Shown one piece after another: positions 32,481-45,500 of a stretch of DNA of 64,000 bases. The stretch comes from Rhizomys pruinosus (lineage: Eukaryota; Chordata; Mammalia; Rodentia; Spalacidae). The notes under the pieces were generated by a model. That model searched no databases and had not been told where the DNA came from. It was given only the letters and a program-made list of their open reading frames with translations. The DNA lies in the NCBI GenBank assembly GCA_009823505.1, contig VZQC01013302.1:1343933-1407932 (forward strand), read 5' to 3'. How positions within the stretch are numbered: position 1 is the first letter of the stretch; each line of letters starts with the position of its first letter. The translations under genes were made by a program, and so were the position numbers.

Positions 32481-33600
32481 TTTATAAACATGATCAAAGA
32501 ACTTAAACATAGCAAAACAACTCAAAGAACTCAATAGGCATAAACTTGGGATGAAAGCTTAAGAATTTATGACTATTAGGCTTAATGAAATATCAGAAAC
32601 AATTCATGACTTGAAAAAGTGATTCACAAAACAGTTAGAAATTGTGAAAAAAAAAAAAACCCAAACAGAAATGAACATAGAATTGAAAAACAATAAGCCA
32701 ATTGGAAACAACAGCAGAAAGCCTCACAAGCAGAATGAATGAAAGGGAAAACAGAATATCAATACTGGATGACAAAGTTGAAGATCTGGACTCCATAAGC
32801 AAAGAGTATGTAAACTTTAAACAACAAAAAAAAGCACAGGAGCAGAATACACAGGAAATGTGGGACAACATGAAAAGACCAAATCCATAAATTACAGGCA
32901 TACATGAAGAAGAATCTCGGGCCAATTGCATTTGAATAGGTCTTCTACAGGATTATAGAAGAAAGCTTCCCTAAATTAAGGAAAGATTTACCTATAGAGA
33001 TTCAAGAAGTACATAGAACACCAATTAGCCCTGACCAAAATAAAAACTTCCCACAGCATATCATATTAAAAACATTAAATGTACAGAACAAAGAGAAGAT
33101 ATTGAAAGCTTCTAGAAGCTGGGCATGGTGGCGCATGCCTATAATCCTAGCACTTGGGAGGCAGAGGCAGGCGGATCTTTGTGAGTTCAAGGCCAGCCTG
33201 GTCTACAGAGTGAAAAGACCAAAAAGAGAGAAAAAAAAAAAGAAAAGAAAAGAAAGTTGCTAGAGAAAAACAAGTTACATGTAAAGGAAAAACCACCAGA
33301 ACTACAATTGACTTTTTAATCTAAACTATGAAAGCCAGAAGAGACTGGACCAAAGTATACCCAGTGCCAACCACAGATGCCAACCCTGAATACTTTATCC
33401 AGAAAAACTATCTAACATGGTTGAAGGGTAATGCAAAAGTTTTCCATGACGCGAAGAGACTAAAGTAATGTATGTCTACCAAACCAGTCCTCCAGAGAAT
33501 ACTTGAAGCAATACAAAGGACTAAAGATAGGAATAAGTACACTGAAGAGTTTACAGAAAGAAAACAAAAAAGGTATGATAATGGAAATATAAAATAGGGC
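32480..33600 (+). pseudogene. L1 ORF1 remnant
   Basis: Frame 32702-32890 reads as the end of the ORF1p coiled coil and start of its RNA-recognition domain (SRMNERENRISILDDKVED, then QEMWDNMKRPNP). After that stop, relics continue: EESFPKL-like, IQEVHRTPI and a C-terminal NAKVFHDAKR near 33440. A partial B1 interrupts at 33114-33245. Stops and shifts throughout; dead copy of the RNA chaperone. Confidence 0.85.
33114..33245 (+). mobile_element. B1 SINE, 3'-shortened
   Basis: gctgggcatggtggcgcatg to agcctggtctacagagtg, then A-rich; final third missing. Confidence 0.9.
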
Positions 33601-33728
33601 CACAAACACAAAGAAATTAACATGAATGTACCCCATATACATCTTTCATTAATAACATAAATATCAATGGTCTCAACTTCCCTGTCCAAAGACACAGGCT
33701 AGCAAAATGGATCAAGAAAGAAAATTCC

Positions 33729-33880
33729 ATCTGGGTGTGGTGGCACACCCTTTAATCCCAGCACTCAAGAGGCAGATGCAGGAGGAGCTCTGTGAGTTCA
33801 AGGCCAGCCTGGTCTACATAGGGATTTCTAGGCCAGCTGGAGCTACACACAGATCCTGTCTCAAATAAAAAAAAAAAATC
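33729..33880 (+). mobile_element. B1 SINE
   Basis: tctgggtgtggtggcacacc to agatcctgtctcaaataaa. Confidence 0.92.
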
Positions 33881-33974
33881 CCATCTTTTTGTTGGCTTCA
33901 AGAAACTTATCTCACCTTCAAGGACACTTTAATGTGAAAGGTTAGAAAAAGACATAGAAAAAGAAAATGAGGAT

Positions 33975-34045
33975 ATGCTGAAGAGGCAGAGGTAGGCAGA
34001 TCTGGAGTTCAAGGCCAGCTTCGGCCACACATTAAAAAAAAAAGA
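33975..34045 (+). mobile_element. B1 fragment
   Basis: gaggcagaggtaggcagatc followed by gttcaaggccagcttcggcc and an A-run; heavily deleted. Confidence 0.7.
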
Positions 34046-34615
34046 AAAAAATGGTTCTAAGAAGCAAGCATGTGTTGCAATTCTAATATACAACTAAATA
34101 GACTTCAAATTAAAACTAATAAGAAGAAAGAAAAAGCTGGTCACTTCATTCTAATCAAAGGAAAAATTGATCAAGGAGATATTACAATGATGAACATATA
34201 TGCATATGTTGCATCCAATTTCAAAAAAAGTACTCTAGGACCATAAAACAGACTAACCTCAACTCAGTAATAGTAATTGACTTCAATACCCCACTATCTT
34301 CAACAGGTAGGTCAACTGGACAAAGAATAAACAGAGAGACATCTAAATTAAATGACATGTTACATGAAATGGACCCAATAGATATCTTCAGAATATTTAA
34401 CTCAAGCACCGAAGAATACACCTTCTACTCAGCAGCCCATGCAAATTTTTTCTAAAATTGACCACATTCTGGGGCACAAAACAAATCTCAACAACTACAA
34501 AAAAATTGAAATAACTTCATGTATCCCATCTGGCCACAATGCAATAAAGTTTTAAATCAATAGCAAAAGAACCTTTAGTAATTACATGAGCTCACAGAGA
34601 TTAAACAGCACACTA

Positions 34616-34616
34616 N
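34616..34616. other. Assembly gap mark (single N)
   Basis: One N directly before the error-ridden second copy of 29070-34503. Confidence 0.95.
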
Positions 34617-37600
34617 TTCTTTTTGCTACAGATGGAGGCTATTTCAGGTTCCTTAAGTCTTAAGTTCAGAAAGATATATCGTCTGAGAGATAGCTTTTCG
34701 TTTCTGTAGACACCATCCTAGTTATATGGAAATCAACTTCCAAGGCTCTGAGAACATAGCAGAACCAGGGTGTGGAAAGCATACTAACACATCTCTCAAC
34801 CCTCATGAAGCTTCTTACAACAGTAATGTGGTGTGGCATGAAGTCCACTGGCTATGTTTAACGAATACAGAAAACTTGCAGGGTATGTCCATCTCTGGAA
34901 AGGACCTCCTTACATAAAATCCTCCCTTCCCCATGGCTCCTCGAGGGACACTCCTGGAACGATTGGCAATGAGAAATGTCCGTAAATAAGCCAGAGGTTG
35001 ATCTGTCATTGAACATAGGCGAATCCGGGGTTCTCACGGCCTCGAGTAACTTGATCATATGACCTTGAAAGCTGAGGAACAGACAGTATTGCATCAGGAC
35101 CTCCATACGGACCACAATCAGACATTAAAAACCCAGCATAAATGGACTGCTGGGAATGGAGAGTTCTGCAAACTTATCCCCAGTAAAATATGAGCACCAA
35201 TTACTGTGAGTGAAGGAGAGTGGATCTTCTTCTTAAAGAAGAAGTGATCTATATTGGTTGATAGAATCCATTGGATGATACTTGCCAGAGGGACAGTTGG
35301 GTATAAATGCTTAAACCAAGATAGTGCCTTAAACATATGTGAATTAGTGATGAAATCTGGTGTGTGTGGTGAGGGTATGGAGGACAGGCGAGGTGAGGGG
35401 TTTTAATATGTTGTTAAAGTCTTAGTATAACAAAAATAAATTATCTCTTTCCCTTTTTTATTATGATTGTTGTTTAGTTGCTGGATAGCTTTAGTCCCAA
35501 CTTGACACCATTTGGGTTGGGGGAGCTTCCAACAAATGGGCGAATTGCCTCCATTGGATATGGCCTATGGCCATGTCTGTGGTGGTTTTATTATTCTTGA
35601 TTGTTTGAGTGATGCAGACTTTGGCCTTCAACTATATCACTGTTGGGAAGTCAGTAGCCAATAACTCCGGGGCATGTTATTTACTGCCTAATTTATATTA
35701 ATGATTAGAGCAGGCTGAAGCTGGTGCCCTCGTGGGGAGCAACCAGTCTACTGTAACAGCATTCCTTTCCAATGGCCTGATTGCTCTTATGCTCCCTCTC
35801 GGCTTTGTCCTTTCAGTCTCTGATCTAACTTGGGACTTCCTGACTGTATGAACCTGTTTGACCTGGGAGATGTAAGCTTAAATAAAGCCCTCTCCCAAAG
35901 TTGGTATTTGTGCTCATGTAGAGTTGGATCTTTTTTTCCACATGCAGTTGAAGACAAATCTAGAACAAGTGGTGCCCTTTTCAGTCTAAACATAATGTGA
36001 TACGACTCTGAGAAATTAGGCTCTCCATTTATCATAACGCTTCTTATAAATGCCTACACAAAAAAACCCTCCCTCCCTTCATTAAATCACAAGTAACTGA
36101 TTTAATTGACCCACACATCAAATCTTAGAAATGAGAGCAAGACAAAATCCAAAAGTAAATAAAGTGGAAGGAAGTTTGTAACTAATGGGGCAGAAATTTA
36201 TGAAATCAACAACAAAAAGAACCATGCAGAGCTGGTCCTTCAAAAACATACAAAATTGACAAACTCTAGCCACATAACGACAGAGATAGAAGGACATCAA
36301 ATGACTTTAAATTAGAGATTGACAAAGTTTGGGAACTTATTACAGCGACCAACCAATGAAATAATTCAAAGGAATATTTAGACGCTACTTTCAAATTGTT
36401 TATTTCACAAAATTTTAAGAAATAAGTAACAAAAGCTAGTTAGATATTTCTTGTCACAGTTATGACCTCCAACAATAACAATTACACAAGATTATAATAA
36501 AACTTAAACAGTTCATAGCAAAGCAATACAATGAAAGCTATAATTTTACCAAACCGTTTATCAACAGATAGCAATATGTAATTCAGAACAATCATTAAAG
36601 ACATATTTTCACAAAACTCATCACCTTCCCACCCCTACAAATTAGAATACCTTAACATTATATGGATGAATTCTGGAGCATATTGGCAATATCAAATATA
36701 ACAAAACTGAAATAATAGTCGTTAAAATAGATTACTATACCAAGCAGTGAATGACCCCTAATCAGTTGAAAAATCTCTGAGTTAAAAAAATCCAGTGGCT
36801 GTGGCATAGTGGCACAAGCCTTTAACCCCAGCATCACGGGAGCGCAAGAGGCCAGGTGAATCTCTGTGAGTCAAGGCCAAGCTTAGTTACCACAGTAGTT
36901 CCAGGTTCCACCTCGGGGATACAGGAGACACCTGTTCTTCAAAATAGATGAACAAAAAAAAACAATCCAAAGGCCTAGCTTGAAATTCAATCCAGAATTC
37001 TACCAGGAATTCAAAGAACTAGCACCAATGATTACTTTAAATGCGTTCCAATAATATAGATAAGGAAGACAAGCTTGCAATTTTTTATATCTTCTGTATT
37101 ATCTGATACCAACACCAACACAACAGACAAAGAATCACACACACACCAATTGAAAAAATAACTACACACTTGATTCCCTCATGTACATAGATGCAAAAAT
37201 TCTCAATAAAACAATTTCTAGATCCATATCAAAAAGTTATCTCAGCCGACACACTTAGCTGGTTTCCTTCCAAAGACATCAGCGTGGTTCTAATATAAGC
37301 ATGGCCAAATAAATGCTATCCCATCACGTTATAGATTTCTCAAAATCAGAAATCACTATGATCTCACCATTAGATACAAAAAAAATGGCCTTTGCAAATT
37401 GGCAACATCCTGTATCATGCACAATAAAGTCAGTATATAGATAGTACCCTGCAGCATTGGACCCACAGACACCCTTGACAAGGCACTCCCCCACTCTCAG
37501 CATCGTCTGGCGACCTACGGCTTCTCTACCAAACATAGCTACCCCCCTAGCATTTCACTGCATTGAGCTCCGCTAGGTTCCTTCTCGGTGGCTCCTGATC

Positions 37601-40600
37601 GCAGAGGCCTTTCGACCTACAACTCTGGATAGTCGATCCTCAAGCTACACACAATCCTGTTCCATTCCTCTACGTTTAACACCCATACTTCCAGATCTCC
37701 CTGCCAGCCTTGGACGCAGACCGTTTTCCAAGATTCTTTCTGCTTTCCGTATTCCTGGACTATGCTTCCTAACCGCAGACTACTATTAACCCACTCTATG
37801 CATATAGATGTGCTATAGTCCCGTCCACTAAGCTTGTCCCACACCCCCAATGTCCCTGGATCCTGATCCACAGGACAGACCTGCCCATCTAAGTCACTCT
37901 GCAACCCAAGCTACACTCACATAAACAAATAACACCAAAATTCCATTAACCACCCACAATCACGAATACAGTCCTGCTGGACCCTCCATAGCCAACAACG
38001 TAACCAACTTACAAAGAACCTCCATTAGCCCAGTACGGAATACACAATAAAACACAAATGAATGTGAATAAAAAACCAATAAAGAATATGTTCTCCAAAA
38101 CAACACACTCCCCCTCATAGCATAGTGCACTATAATTGATTGACCATATATGCCTATCCTCTAACATTATTGAATTTTATTATTTAATTATCTATGTATC
38201 TTATTTTATTTATTTTTTGTTCTTTATTTGGTCTCCTCTGACGGCAGTCCAGCTGACCTGGAGCTCACTACATGTAGACCAGGCTGGCTTTGAACTCAGG
38301 TGGCCTGCCTCTGCCATGCCCCTCCCTACCCCACGTGCTGGGATTAAAGGTGTGTCCACGCCCCATTGCGCCGGTCTCCCAAGCCAACCAGAATTTAAAA
38401 TTGCAACATTTCATATAACATGATCAAGTAAGCTTCACAACCACTAGCAAAACAACTACAATAGACTCAAAGCATAGGCATAAATCGGATTTGAAGGAGC
38501 TAACGAATTTTATACTAATCACTATGGCTTAAGTGAAACCCCTATCAGAAACAATTCATGACTGAAAACAGTGAACAGTTCAAAAAAGTTAGAATTGGTG
38601 AAAAAAAAAAAACCCAAAAACAGAAATGCCCAACATTAGAATGAATAAACACAATAAGCTAATTGGACCCAACAACAAGCAGTAAAGCTCTCTACACAGC
38701 ACCGAATGACCATGCCCAAAGGGAAACAGAATATTCAATACTCATGATTGTACAATTATTTGAAGTATCTGGACTCCATAAGCAACAGAGTATGTAAACT
38801 TTTAAACAACAAAAAAGCACAGGGAGAATATCACAGAATTATGTGGGACAAATGAAAAGACCATAACTCCATAACCTTTAACTGGCATACATGAAGAGAG
38901 AATCTCGGGCCAATCCGCAGCCTTTGAATAGGTCTTCTACATGGATTATAGAGAAAGCTTCCCTAATATTATGGAAAAGATTTACCTATAGTAGATTCAA
39001 GAAGATACATCACGACCACACCAATTAGCCCCTCGACCAAAATAAAAACTTCCCACAGCATCCATCAGTATTAAAAAAATTAAATGTAAGAACAAAGAAA
39101 GATACTTGAACAGTTCTAGCAGCTGGCAATTGTGGGCCATCCTATACATCCTAGCATTGGGAGCGCAGAGGCATGGCTGGATCTTTGTGAGTTCAAGGCC
39201 AGCCTGGTCTAAGCAGGAAAATGACCAAAGCAGCAGGCGACTAAAAGAAAGAAAAAAAAAGAAAAAGGAAAGTTGGCTACGAGAAAAACACAAGCTTACA
39301 GGTAAAGGAAAAACCACCAGACACTTACAAATTGACTTTTTAAATCTAAACTATGAAAGCCAGAAGAGACTTGGACCAAAAGTAACCCCCAGGTCACCAC
39401 AGACTGCAACCCTGAAAATATTTTATCCGAAAAACTATCATAACATGGTTGTTGAAGGGTGGAATGCAAAAGTTTTCCATGACTGAGAGGCTCAAAGCTA
39501 ATGTATGTCACATCAAACATTGTCCTCCAGAGATACTTGAAAGCAATACAAAAGAACTAATAATAGAATAGTATCACTGAAGAGTTTACAGAATAAAAAC
39601 AACACAACGGCTTATGATAATTGGAAATATTTTAAATAGGGCCACAAAACACAATCACAGAATTACAACACATAAGTACCCCCCATATACATTCTTTCAT
39701 TCATATAACCATGAATATCAATGGTCTCAACTTCCCTGCCAAAGACACAGGCTTTTAGCAAAATGATCAAATAAGAAGAAATTCCATCTGTGGTGTGGCG
39801 TGGCGCACACCCTTCTAATCCCACGCCACCTCAAGAGGCAGATGCAGAGGAGCTCTGTAGTTCAGGCCAGCCTGGTCTACATAGGGATTTCTAGGCCAGC
39901 TGGAGCTACAGCAACAGATCCTGTCTCAAATAAAAAAAATAAATACCCAACTTTTGTTGGCTCAAGAAACTTATCTCACCTTCAAGGACACTTTAATGTG
40001 GAAGGTTAGAATAAAGTTACATTATTGAAAAAGAGAACACGAGGATATGCTGAACTGAAGGCCAGCAGGTAGGCAGATCTGAGTTCAAGGCCAGTCTTCG
40101 GCCACACCATTTAAAAAATCAAGAAAAAATATGGTTCTAAAGAAGCAGCAAGAGTTGCAATTCTAATATTACAACTAAATAGACTTCAAATTAACAACTA
40201 ATAGAAAAAGGAAAAAGCTGCGTTCACTTCATTCTAATGCAAAGGAAAAATTGATCAAGGAGAATATTACAATGATGAACACCTTATGCATATGTTGCAT
40301 CCTAATTTCAAAACAAAAGTACCTTAGGACCATAAAACGACTAAACTCTCATACTCTTTTTTTTAGTAATATGTATTGACTTCAATACCCCCTACTATCT
40401 TCATCACAGGTAGGTCAATACTGGACACACAGAAAATTAAACAGAGGAGAATCAGTTCATAGAATCCTAGAAAAAAAAAAAGAAATTAATGAAAGACCAA
40501 TAGTTTTTTTTAGTATTTAACTCAAGCACCGAAGACCATACACCTTCTACTCAGCAGCCTCATTGGCAAATTTTTTCTAAAATTGGACCACATTCTGGGG

Positions 40601-40637
40601 CACAAAACAAAATTCACTAACAACTACAAAAAAAAAA
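34617..40637. other. Error-ridden second copy of 29070-34503 (probable gap-fill artefact)
   Basis: The same order of parts recurs: L1 3' UTR (29091 with 34633), ORR1 LTR (29879 with about 35478), ORF2 fragment, 5' UTR monomers (31631 with about 37440), reversed B1 (32284 with about 38190), ORF1 (32702 with about 38665), B1 (33114 with 39118), B1 (33729 with about 39787) and ORF2 up to 34503 (40637). Differences are dense 1-3 base insertions and deletions, every few bases in places. The copy is about 6.02 kb against 5.43 kb. This is the signature of an uncorrected long read. All open frames inside are noise and none is annotated. Confidence 0.9.
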
Positions 40638-40650
40638 AAAAAAAGAAAGC

Positions 40651-40800
40651 CTGGTCTGGGCATGATTGCATGCCTTTAATCCTAGCACTCAGGAGGCAGA
40701 GTTAGGTGGATCTTTGCCAGTTCAAGGCCAGCCTGGTCTACAGAGTGAGTTCCAGGACAGCTGGGGCTACAGGGAGACCCTGTCTCAAAAAGACAAAATA
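40651..40800 (+). mobile_element. B1 SINE
   Basis: Clean sequence resumes: ggtctgggcatgattgcatg to agaccctgtctcaaaaagac. Confidence 0.93.
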
Positions 40801-41085
40801 GGGCTGGAGAGATGGCCTAGCAAGTAAGAGCGCTGACTACTCTTGCAGAGGACCCAGGTTTGATCCCCAGCACCCACGTGGAGGCTGAGAACCGTCTATA
40901 ACTCCAATTCCAGGAGAACTCCAGTTCCAGGGGAATCCGACACCCTCTTCTGTCCTCCGCGGCATTGCATGACATGGGTACACAAACCTACATGCAGACA
41001 GTACATTCATACACATAAAAAAATAAATTAAATTTAAATTAATTTATAAATTAATTTAATTAATTAATTAATTAAAATGAAATAA
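40801..41085 (+). mobile_element. B2 SINE, internal-duplication subfamily
   Basis: Inserted in the tail of the B1. Contains aactccaattccaggagaac directly followed by tccagttccaggggaatc, the doubled segment. Its long tail is an (AATT)n-rich run. Confidence 0.93.
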
Positions 41086-43290
41086 AATAAACTGATTCCA
41101 TGCATCCTACCAGGCCACAGTGTGATAAAGCTTATAATACAGCAAAAGAAGCTCTGGTAACTACAAGAACTCATGGAGATTAAACAACACACTCATGCGT
41201 GATGACTGAGTCAAAGAAAAAATTAAGAAATAAGTAAAAGTATCCTTGGAACTTGATGAAAACGAGAATATGACAAAACCTCTGAGACACCTTCACAGTC
41301 CTAAGAGGGAAGTTTTTAATTCTTAATATCTATATTAAAAAATCAGAATGAGCACATGTACATGACTAAACAGTACAACTAAAGAGACTAGAAAGGCAAG
41401 AACAAACCAACCCCAAATCAAGTAGATGAGAAGAATTAACAAAAATTAGAGCAGAAATGAATGAAATACAAAAAGAAAAACAAAACAATACAAAAAAAGT
41501 CAATGAATCTAAGAGCTGGTTTTTGAAATGTTAAACAAGATAGACAGACTCTCAGCCTAGTTAACCAAAAGAAACAAAAAGCAAATCCAAATTAACAAAA
41601 TCAGACATGAAAGAGGAAACATTACAACAGACACCAAAAATTTTTCAAAAAATTGTAAAGGAATAATTTAAAAATCTATACTCCATTAAATTTGAAAATT
41701 TAAAATAAATGAATGAATTTCTAAAATCATGGACACCATCAAAGTTAAATCAAGAAGATATCAACAGCTCAAACAGAACCATAGCGAATGAGAAAATTGA
41801 AATAGTAACACAAAACCACCCGACTAAAAAATCACCAGGCCCAGATTAATTCACAACAGAATTCTACCAGATGTTCAAAGAAGATCTGCAACCAATATTG
41901 CTTAAATTTTTATTCAAAAAGATAAAAACAGAGGGAGAAACTCCTTCTATGAAGCCAGTATTACTGTAATACCAAAACCAGATAAATATACAACAATAAA
42001 AAATTAGGCCCATATCCTTAATGAACATAGATGCAAAGATACTCAACAAAATACTCACAAACCACATACAGACACACAAAGGTCATCCACCATGATCAAG
42101 TCAGTTTTATGCCAAAGATGCAGGGGTAGTTCATTATATCTAAGTCAAAAATCTAATAAAACATATAGACTTAAAGAAAAACATAATATGGTCATCTCAA
42201 TAGATGCAGAAAAGGCATTTGACAAAATCCCAAATGTATTCATGTTAAAAGTCATAGAAGGCCTGGAGGGAACATACCTCAGCATAATTAAAGCTATATA
42301 CAACAAACCCATAGCCAACATCAATCTAATTGGAGGAAAACTGGGAGCATTCTCATTAAAATCAGAAACCAAACAGGGCTGTCCACCATCTCCACTCTTT
42401 TTCAATATAGTGCTTGAAACTCTACAAGAGCATTAAGATAAAAGAAGGAAATTAAGGAGTACTAATTGGAAAAGTAGAGGTCAAATTATCTCTATTTGCA
42501 GATGATATGATATTGTACATAAGAGATCTCAAAAATTCCAACAGAAAACTGTTAGAAATGATTAATACTTTCAGTAAAGTGCCTGGTTACATAATCAATT
42601 TATAAAAACCATTAGCCTTTCTATATATCAATAACAAGCAATCAGAAAAACAGTCAAGGAAATCTTCCTATTCACTATGATAACCTCAAAAAATAAAATA
42701 TTTAACCAAAGACATTAAAGATTTCTATAATGAAATTTTCAAATCTTTAAAGAAAGTGATAGAGAAAGGAGATGGAAAGACCTACCATGCTCATGGATTG
42801 GTAAAATTAATATTGTGAAAATGACCATCTTACCAAAAGCAAACTACAGATTCAATGCAATGCCAATCAAAATACCAACAACATTCTTCACAGAGCTAGA
42901 AAAATATCATCCTAAAATTCATATGAAATTATAAAAGACACTGAATAGCCAAAGCAAACTTGAGCAAAAAGAACAACTCTGGGTGAACCATCATACCATT
43001 TTTCAGATTATATTACAGAACTATAGTTATAAAAACACCATTGTACTGGCACAAAAATAGAAACATAAATCAATGGAACATGACAGAAGACACAAACATT
43101 AGTGCATGCAATTTCAGCCACCTGATATTTGACAAAACTGCCAAGAACACACAATGGAGGAAAGACAGCACCTTCAATAAATGGCAAAACTGGAGTAGCA
43201 CATGTAGAATGAAATTGGAACCTTATCTTTCACCCTGCACAAAAGCCAACTTCAAATGGATTAGATACCTCAATATAAAACCTGAAACTG
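41086..43290 (+). pseudogene. L1 ORF2 remnant with reverse transcriptase domain
   Basis: Continuation of the long plus-strand L1. The best frame, 42092-42436, covers reverse transcriptase blocks: [34 protein letters not shown] and [11 protein letters not shown]. After a stop, the catalytic block reads LFADDMILY near 42490-42520. Downstream relics reach the C-terminal region by 43280. Intact ORF2p nicks DNA and copies L1 RNA; stops and frameshifts throughout make this copy inactive. Confidence 0.9.
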
Positions 43291-43523
43291 GGACTGGAGA
43301 GATGGTCTAGTGGTTAAGAGCACCGACTGCTCTTGCAGAGGACCTGGGTTCGATCCCCAGCACCCACATGGAGGCTGAGAACCGTCTTTAACTCCAGTTC
43401 CAGGGGAATCCGACACCCTCTTATGACCTCCATGGCATTGCATGACACGGGTGCACAAACCTACATGCAGGCAGTACATTCATACACATACAAAAATAAA
43501 TTAAAAATTAAAAAAAATTTTTT
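43291..43523 (+). mobile_element. B2 SINE with 13-bp target duplication
   Basis: ggactggagagatggtctag to an A-rich tail. aaacctgaaactg is present at 43278-43290 and 43524-43536. Inserted into L1 ORF2; no internal duplication. Confidence 0.96.
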
Positions 43524-44030
43524 AAACCTGAAACTGAAATTGCTAGAACACGGGCAATACCCTCCAAGATACAGATGTAGGAAAGCACTTTCTAAATCAG
43601 ACATCGGCTTCTCGGGCATTAAGGTCGGCAATCAATAAATGGGACTTAATTAAGCTACAAAGCTGTATGGCAAAAGAAAGAACCAAGGAACACAGTGCCA
43701 GACAGGAGAGACCTCCCTTTGAGTAGTTGGTGAGTGGTTGAAGAGAATCCCCAAATAACACACTACTGCTGAAGACAGGACACACTTTGGACACAGGACT
43801 TGGAGCAGTGGAGCAGGAACGGACCTGTAAGTCTTTAACCTGAATTTTAGCTCTCATAATACTAGATGATAATATGCAATGTGCTAAGGGAGAAAATCAA
43901 TCAATGGTCCAACCCAGCCTGAAAACTACTGTTATCTGGCAGGAGATCAACAGGTATCTAATTGGACTTAAAGACCTCTCAATGGGAGTGCACTCATGGG
44001 TGGCACTGTAAAGTATGTTTACATTTTCTT
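43524..44030 (+). mobile_element. L1 ORF2 3' end and 3' UTR
   Basis: gaaattgctagaacacgggc and gccagacaggagagacctcc are the ORF2 end; cataggacttggag-like and tccaacccagcctgaaaact follow as 3' UTR, parallel to 12441-12600 and 28848-28920. Confidence 0.8.
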
Positions 44031-44284
44031 AAGGTTAAGGTTTTCTCTGGGATCTATGACCTCTCAAGCCTTGTGTATTTGGATACCCAAATTATATGCT
44101 AGTTACAGAAGAAATTTTCAGATTTACATACATAAAAATATGAAAAAGATTATAAAAATAAATCATGTAAATAATCATACAAATAATGGCATGTACTAGA
44201 GTTATAGGTGTGTACCATCATGCTCAGACAAAACAGGCCTTAAAACAAAAATGTATTAGTACACCTACATCAGAACATCCTAAA
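44031..44284. other. Unassigned, with a possible B1 relic
   Basis: gttataggtgtgtaccatca near 44205 may be a small reversed B1 5' end; otherwise nothing recognised. Confidence 0.35.
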
Positions 44285-44950
44285 TTTAATTTTCTTTTAA
44301 TTTTTTAATTGAATTTTTGTGTATTTGAGATATAGCATCTCAATCGATCTCAATCACCTTTATTCCCCCTTCTCCACTGGTGTCTTCCCATGCCCCCCGC
44401 CCCATGGAATTCAAACATTCTTTCATTTCTGTTAAGGCCTATGTTTCCCAAATTAGTGGCTCTGGATGTTCTTCAGTGCAAGTTTATCCACTGAGCTCTA
44501 GTCAGCCTACCCAGAGTCTCTTGATTTAAGATCACCTCTTCCTCACCCAATGATAATAAGCTGACAATTTTTTTCAACTAATATTGGTGTCTACTGCCCA
44601 TTTTCCCAGTTCCATGCTGGGTTTTTTGTCTGCTTGAATTTGCATGGGTTTGGGGCATGCTGACACCATTGCTGTAGGTTCATATGAGCAGGGTCCCAGG
44701 AGCTTGTAGGATTCTATTTCCATAACAGTCATGCATCACTTTCCTGGCTCTTACCATCTTTCTTCCCCCTTTTGCACAATGGTCCCTGAGCCTTGGGTAA
44801 GTGAAGCTTAATATAGGAGACCTGACCATGGACCCACACTCTGCAGATTCCTAATCTTCACAGTTTGACCATTTATGACCTTTTGAGTTCCTGGCCCTCT
44901 GTTGCATGAGGGACACTCATTAGTAAGAGTTGAGAGATTCATCGGTGTCT
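44285..44950 (-). mobile_element. L1 (Lx-type) 3' UTR, reverse
   Basis: gatgttcttcagtgcaagtt and atccactgagctctagtcag also occur, diverged, at 55380-55430. Pyrimidine-rich left end. Confidence 0.6.
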
Positions 44951-45500
44951 CGTTGGTGACAACTGACCAAGTTTTTAAGGATAAGAGATTCCATAGTGTA
45001 TGTCCCTGGATAGGACTCCTATACTAAACCTCACCCACACATGGGTCAGGGACCATTGTGTAAGAGAGGCTGGGAAGATTGTAAGAGCCAGGACTAGTTC
45101 ATGAGCAGAGGGAAGCAGAAGCTATCAGGCCACTGGAAGCTTGCACATGTGAACTTGCAGCAGTGGTGGCATTGAACACAGGACCCATGCCAACTCAATC
45201 AGACAAGGCCAGGGGAGGGGGGTGGATAAGAGAAATGCATGGTGGGGCCAGCCTTAGACTGGGAAGGGAGACTGGCTATTCTGGGTAAGAGAAAATATGC
45301 ATTACTTGAGATCATTGGGTAGACTGACTAAACTCAAGAGGATGAATTAGCAATGGAGGACAACTAGGTACAAATGCTTGACTGGACAAGACTTAACATG
45401 CATGGCAGGATACATGAGCCCCAATGAGGGGTTGGGGGGTATAATTTCATTAAGAACAATTCTATGAAATTTACAAAAGCTCAGTAATTTTTTTAAGTCA
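44951..45500 (+). mobile_element. L1 3' UTR, sense
   Basis: atgtccctggataggactcc, gggtcagggaccattgtgta and gattgtaagagccaggacta match the sense 3' UTR at 29340-29430. Ends ctatgaaatttacaaaagct, then an A/T-rich tail. Confidence 0.7.

Larger units (their letters stand above)
33601..34615 (+). pseudogene. L1 ORF2 N-terminal endonuclease remnant
   Basis: ORF2 starts in degraded form near 33620. Relics include GHFILIKGKIDQG and NIYAYVASN (about 34140-34220), a DFNTPLSS-type stretch near 34280, then EMDPIDIFRIFN. It is interrupted by a B1 (33729-33880) and a B1 fragment (33975-34045). From 34504 to 34615 it continues as L1 homologous to 41088-41200, but with about 20% difference. Confidence 0.82.

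Noticed and set aside
34617..40637. Many short open frames in the second copy, for example 37617-37904 (minus) and 39106-39486 (plus)
   Set aside because: They lie in error-ridden repeat sequence; their clean counterparts at 29-34.5 kb do not carry the same frames.
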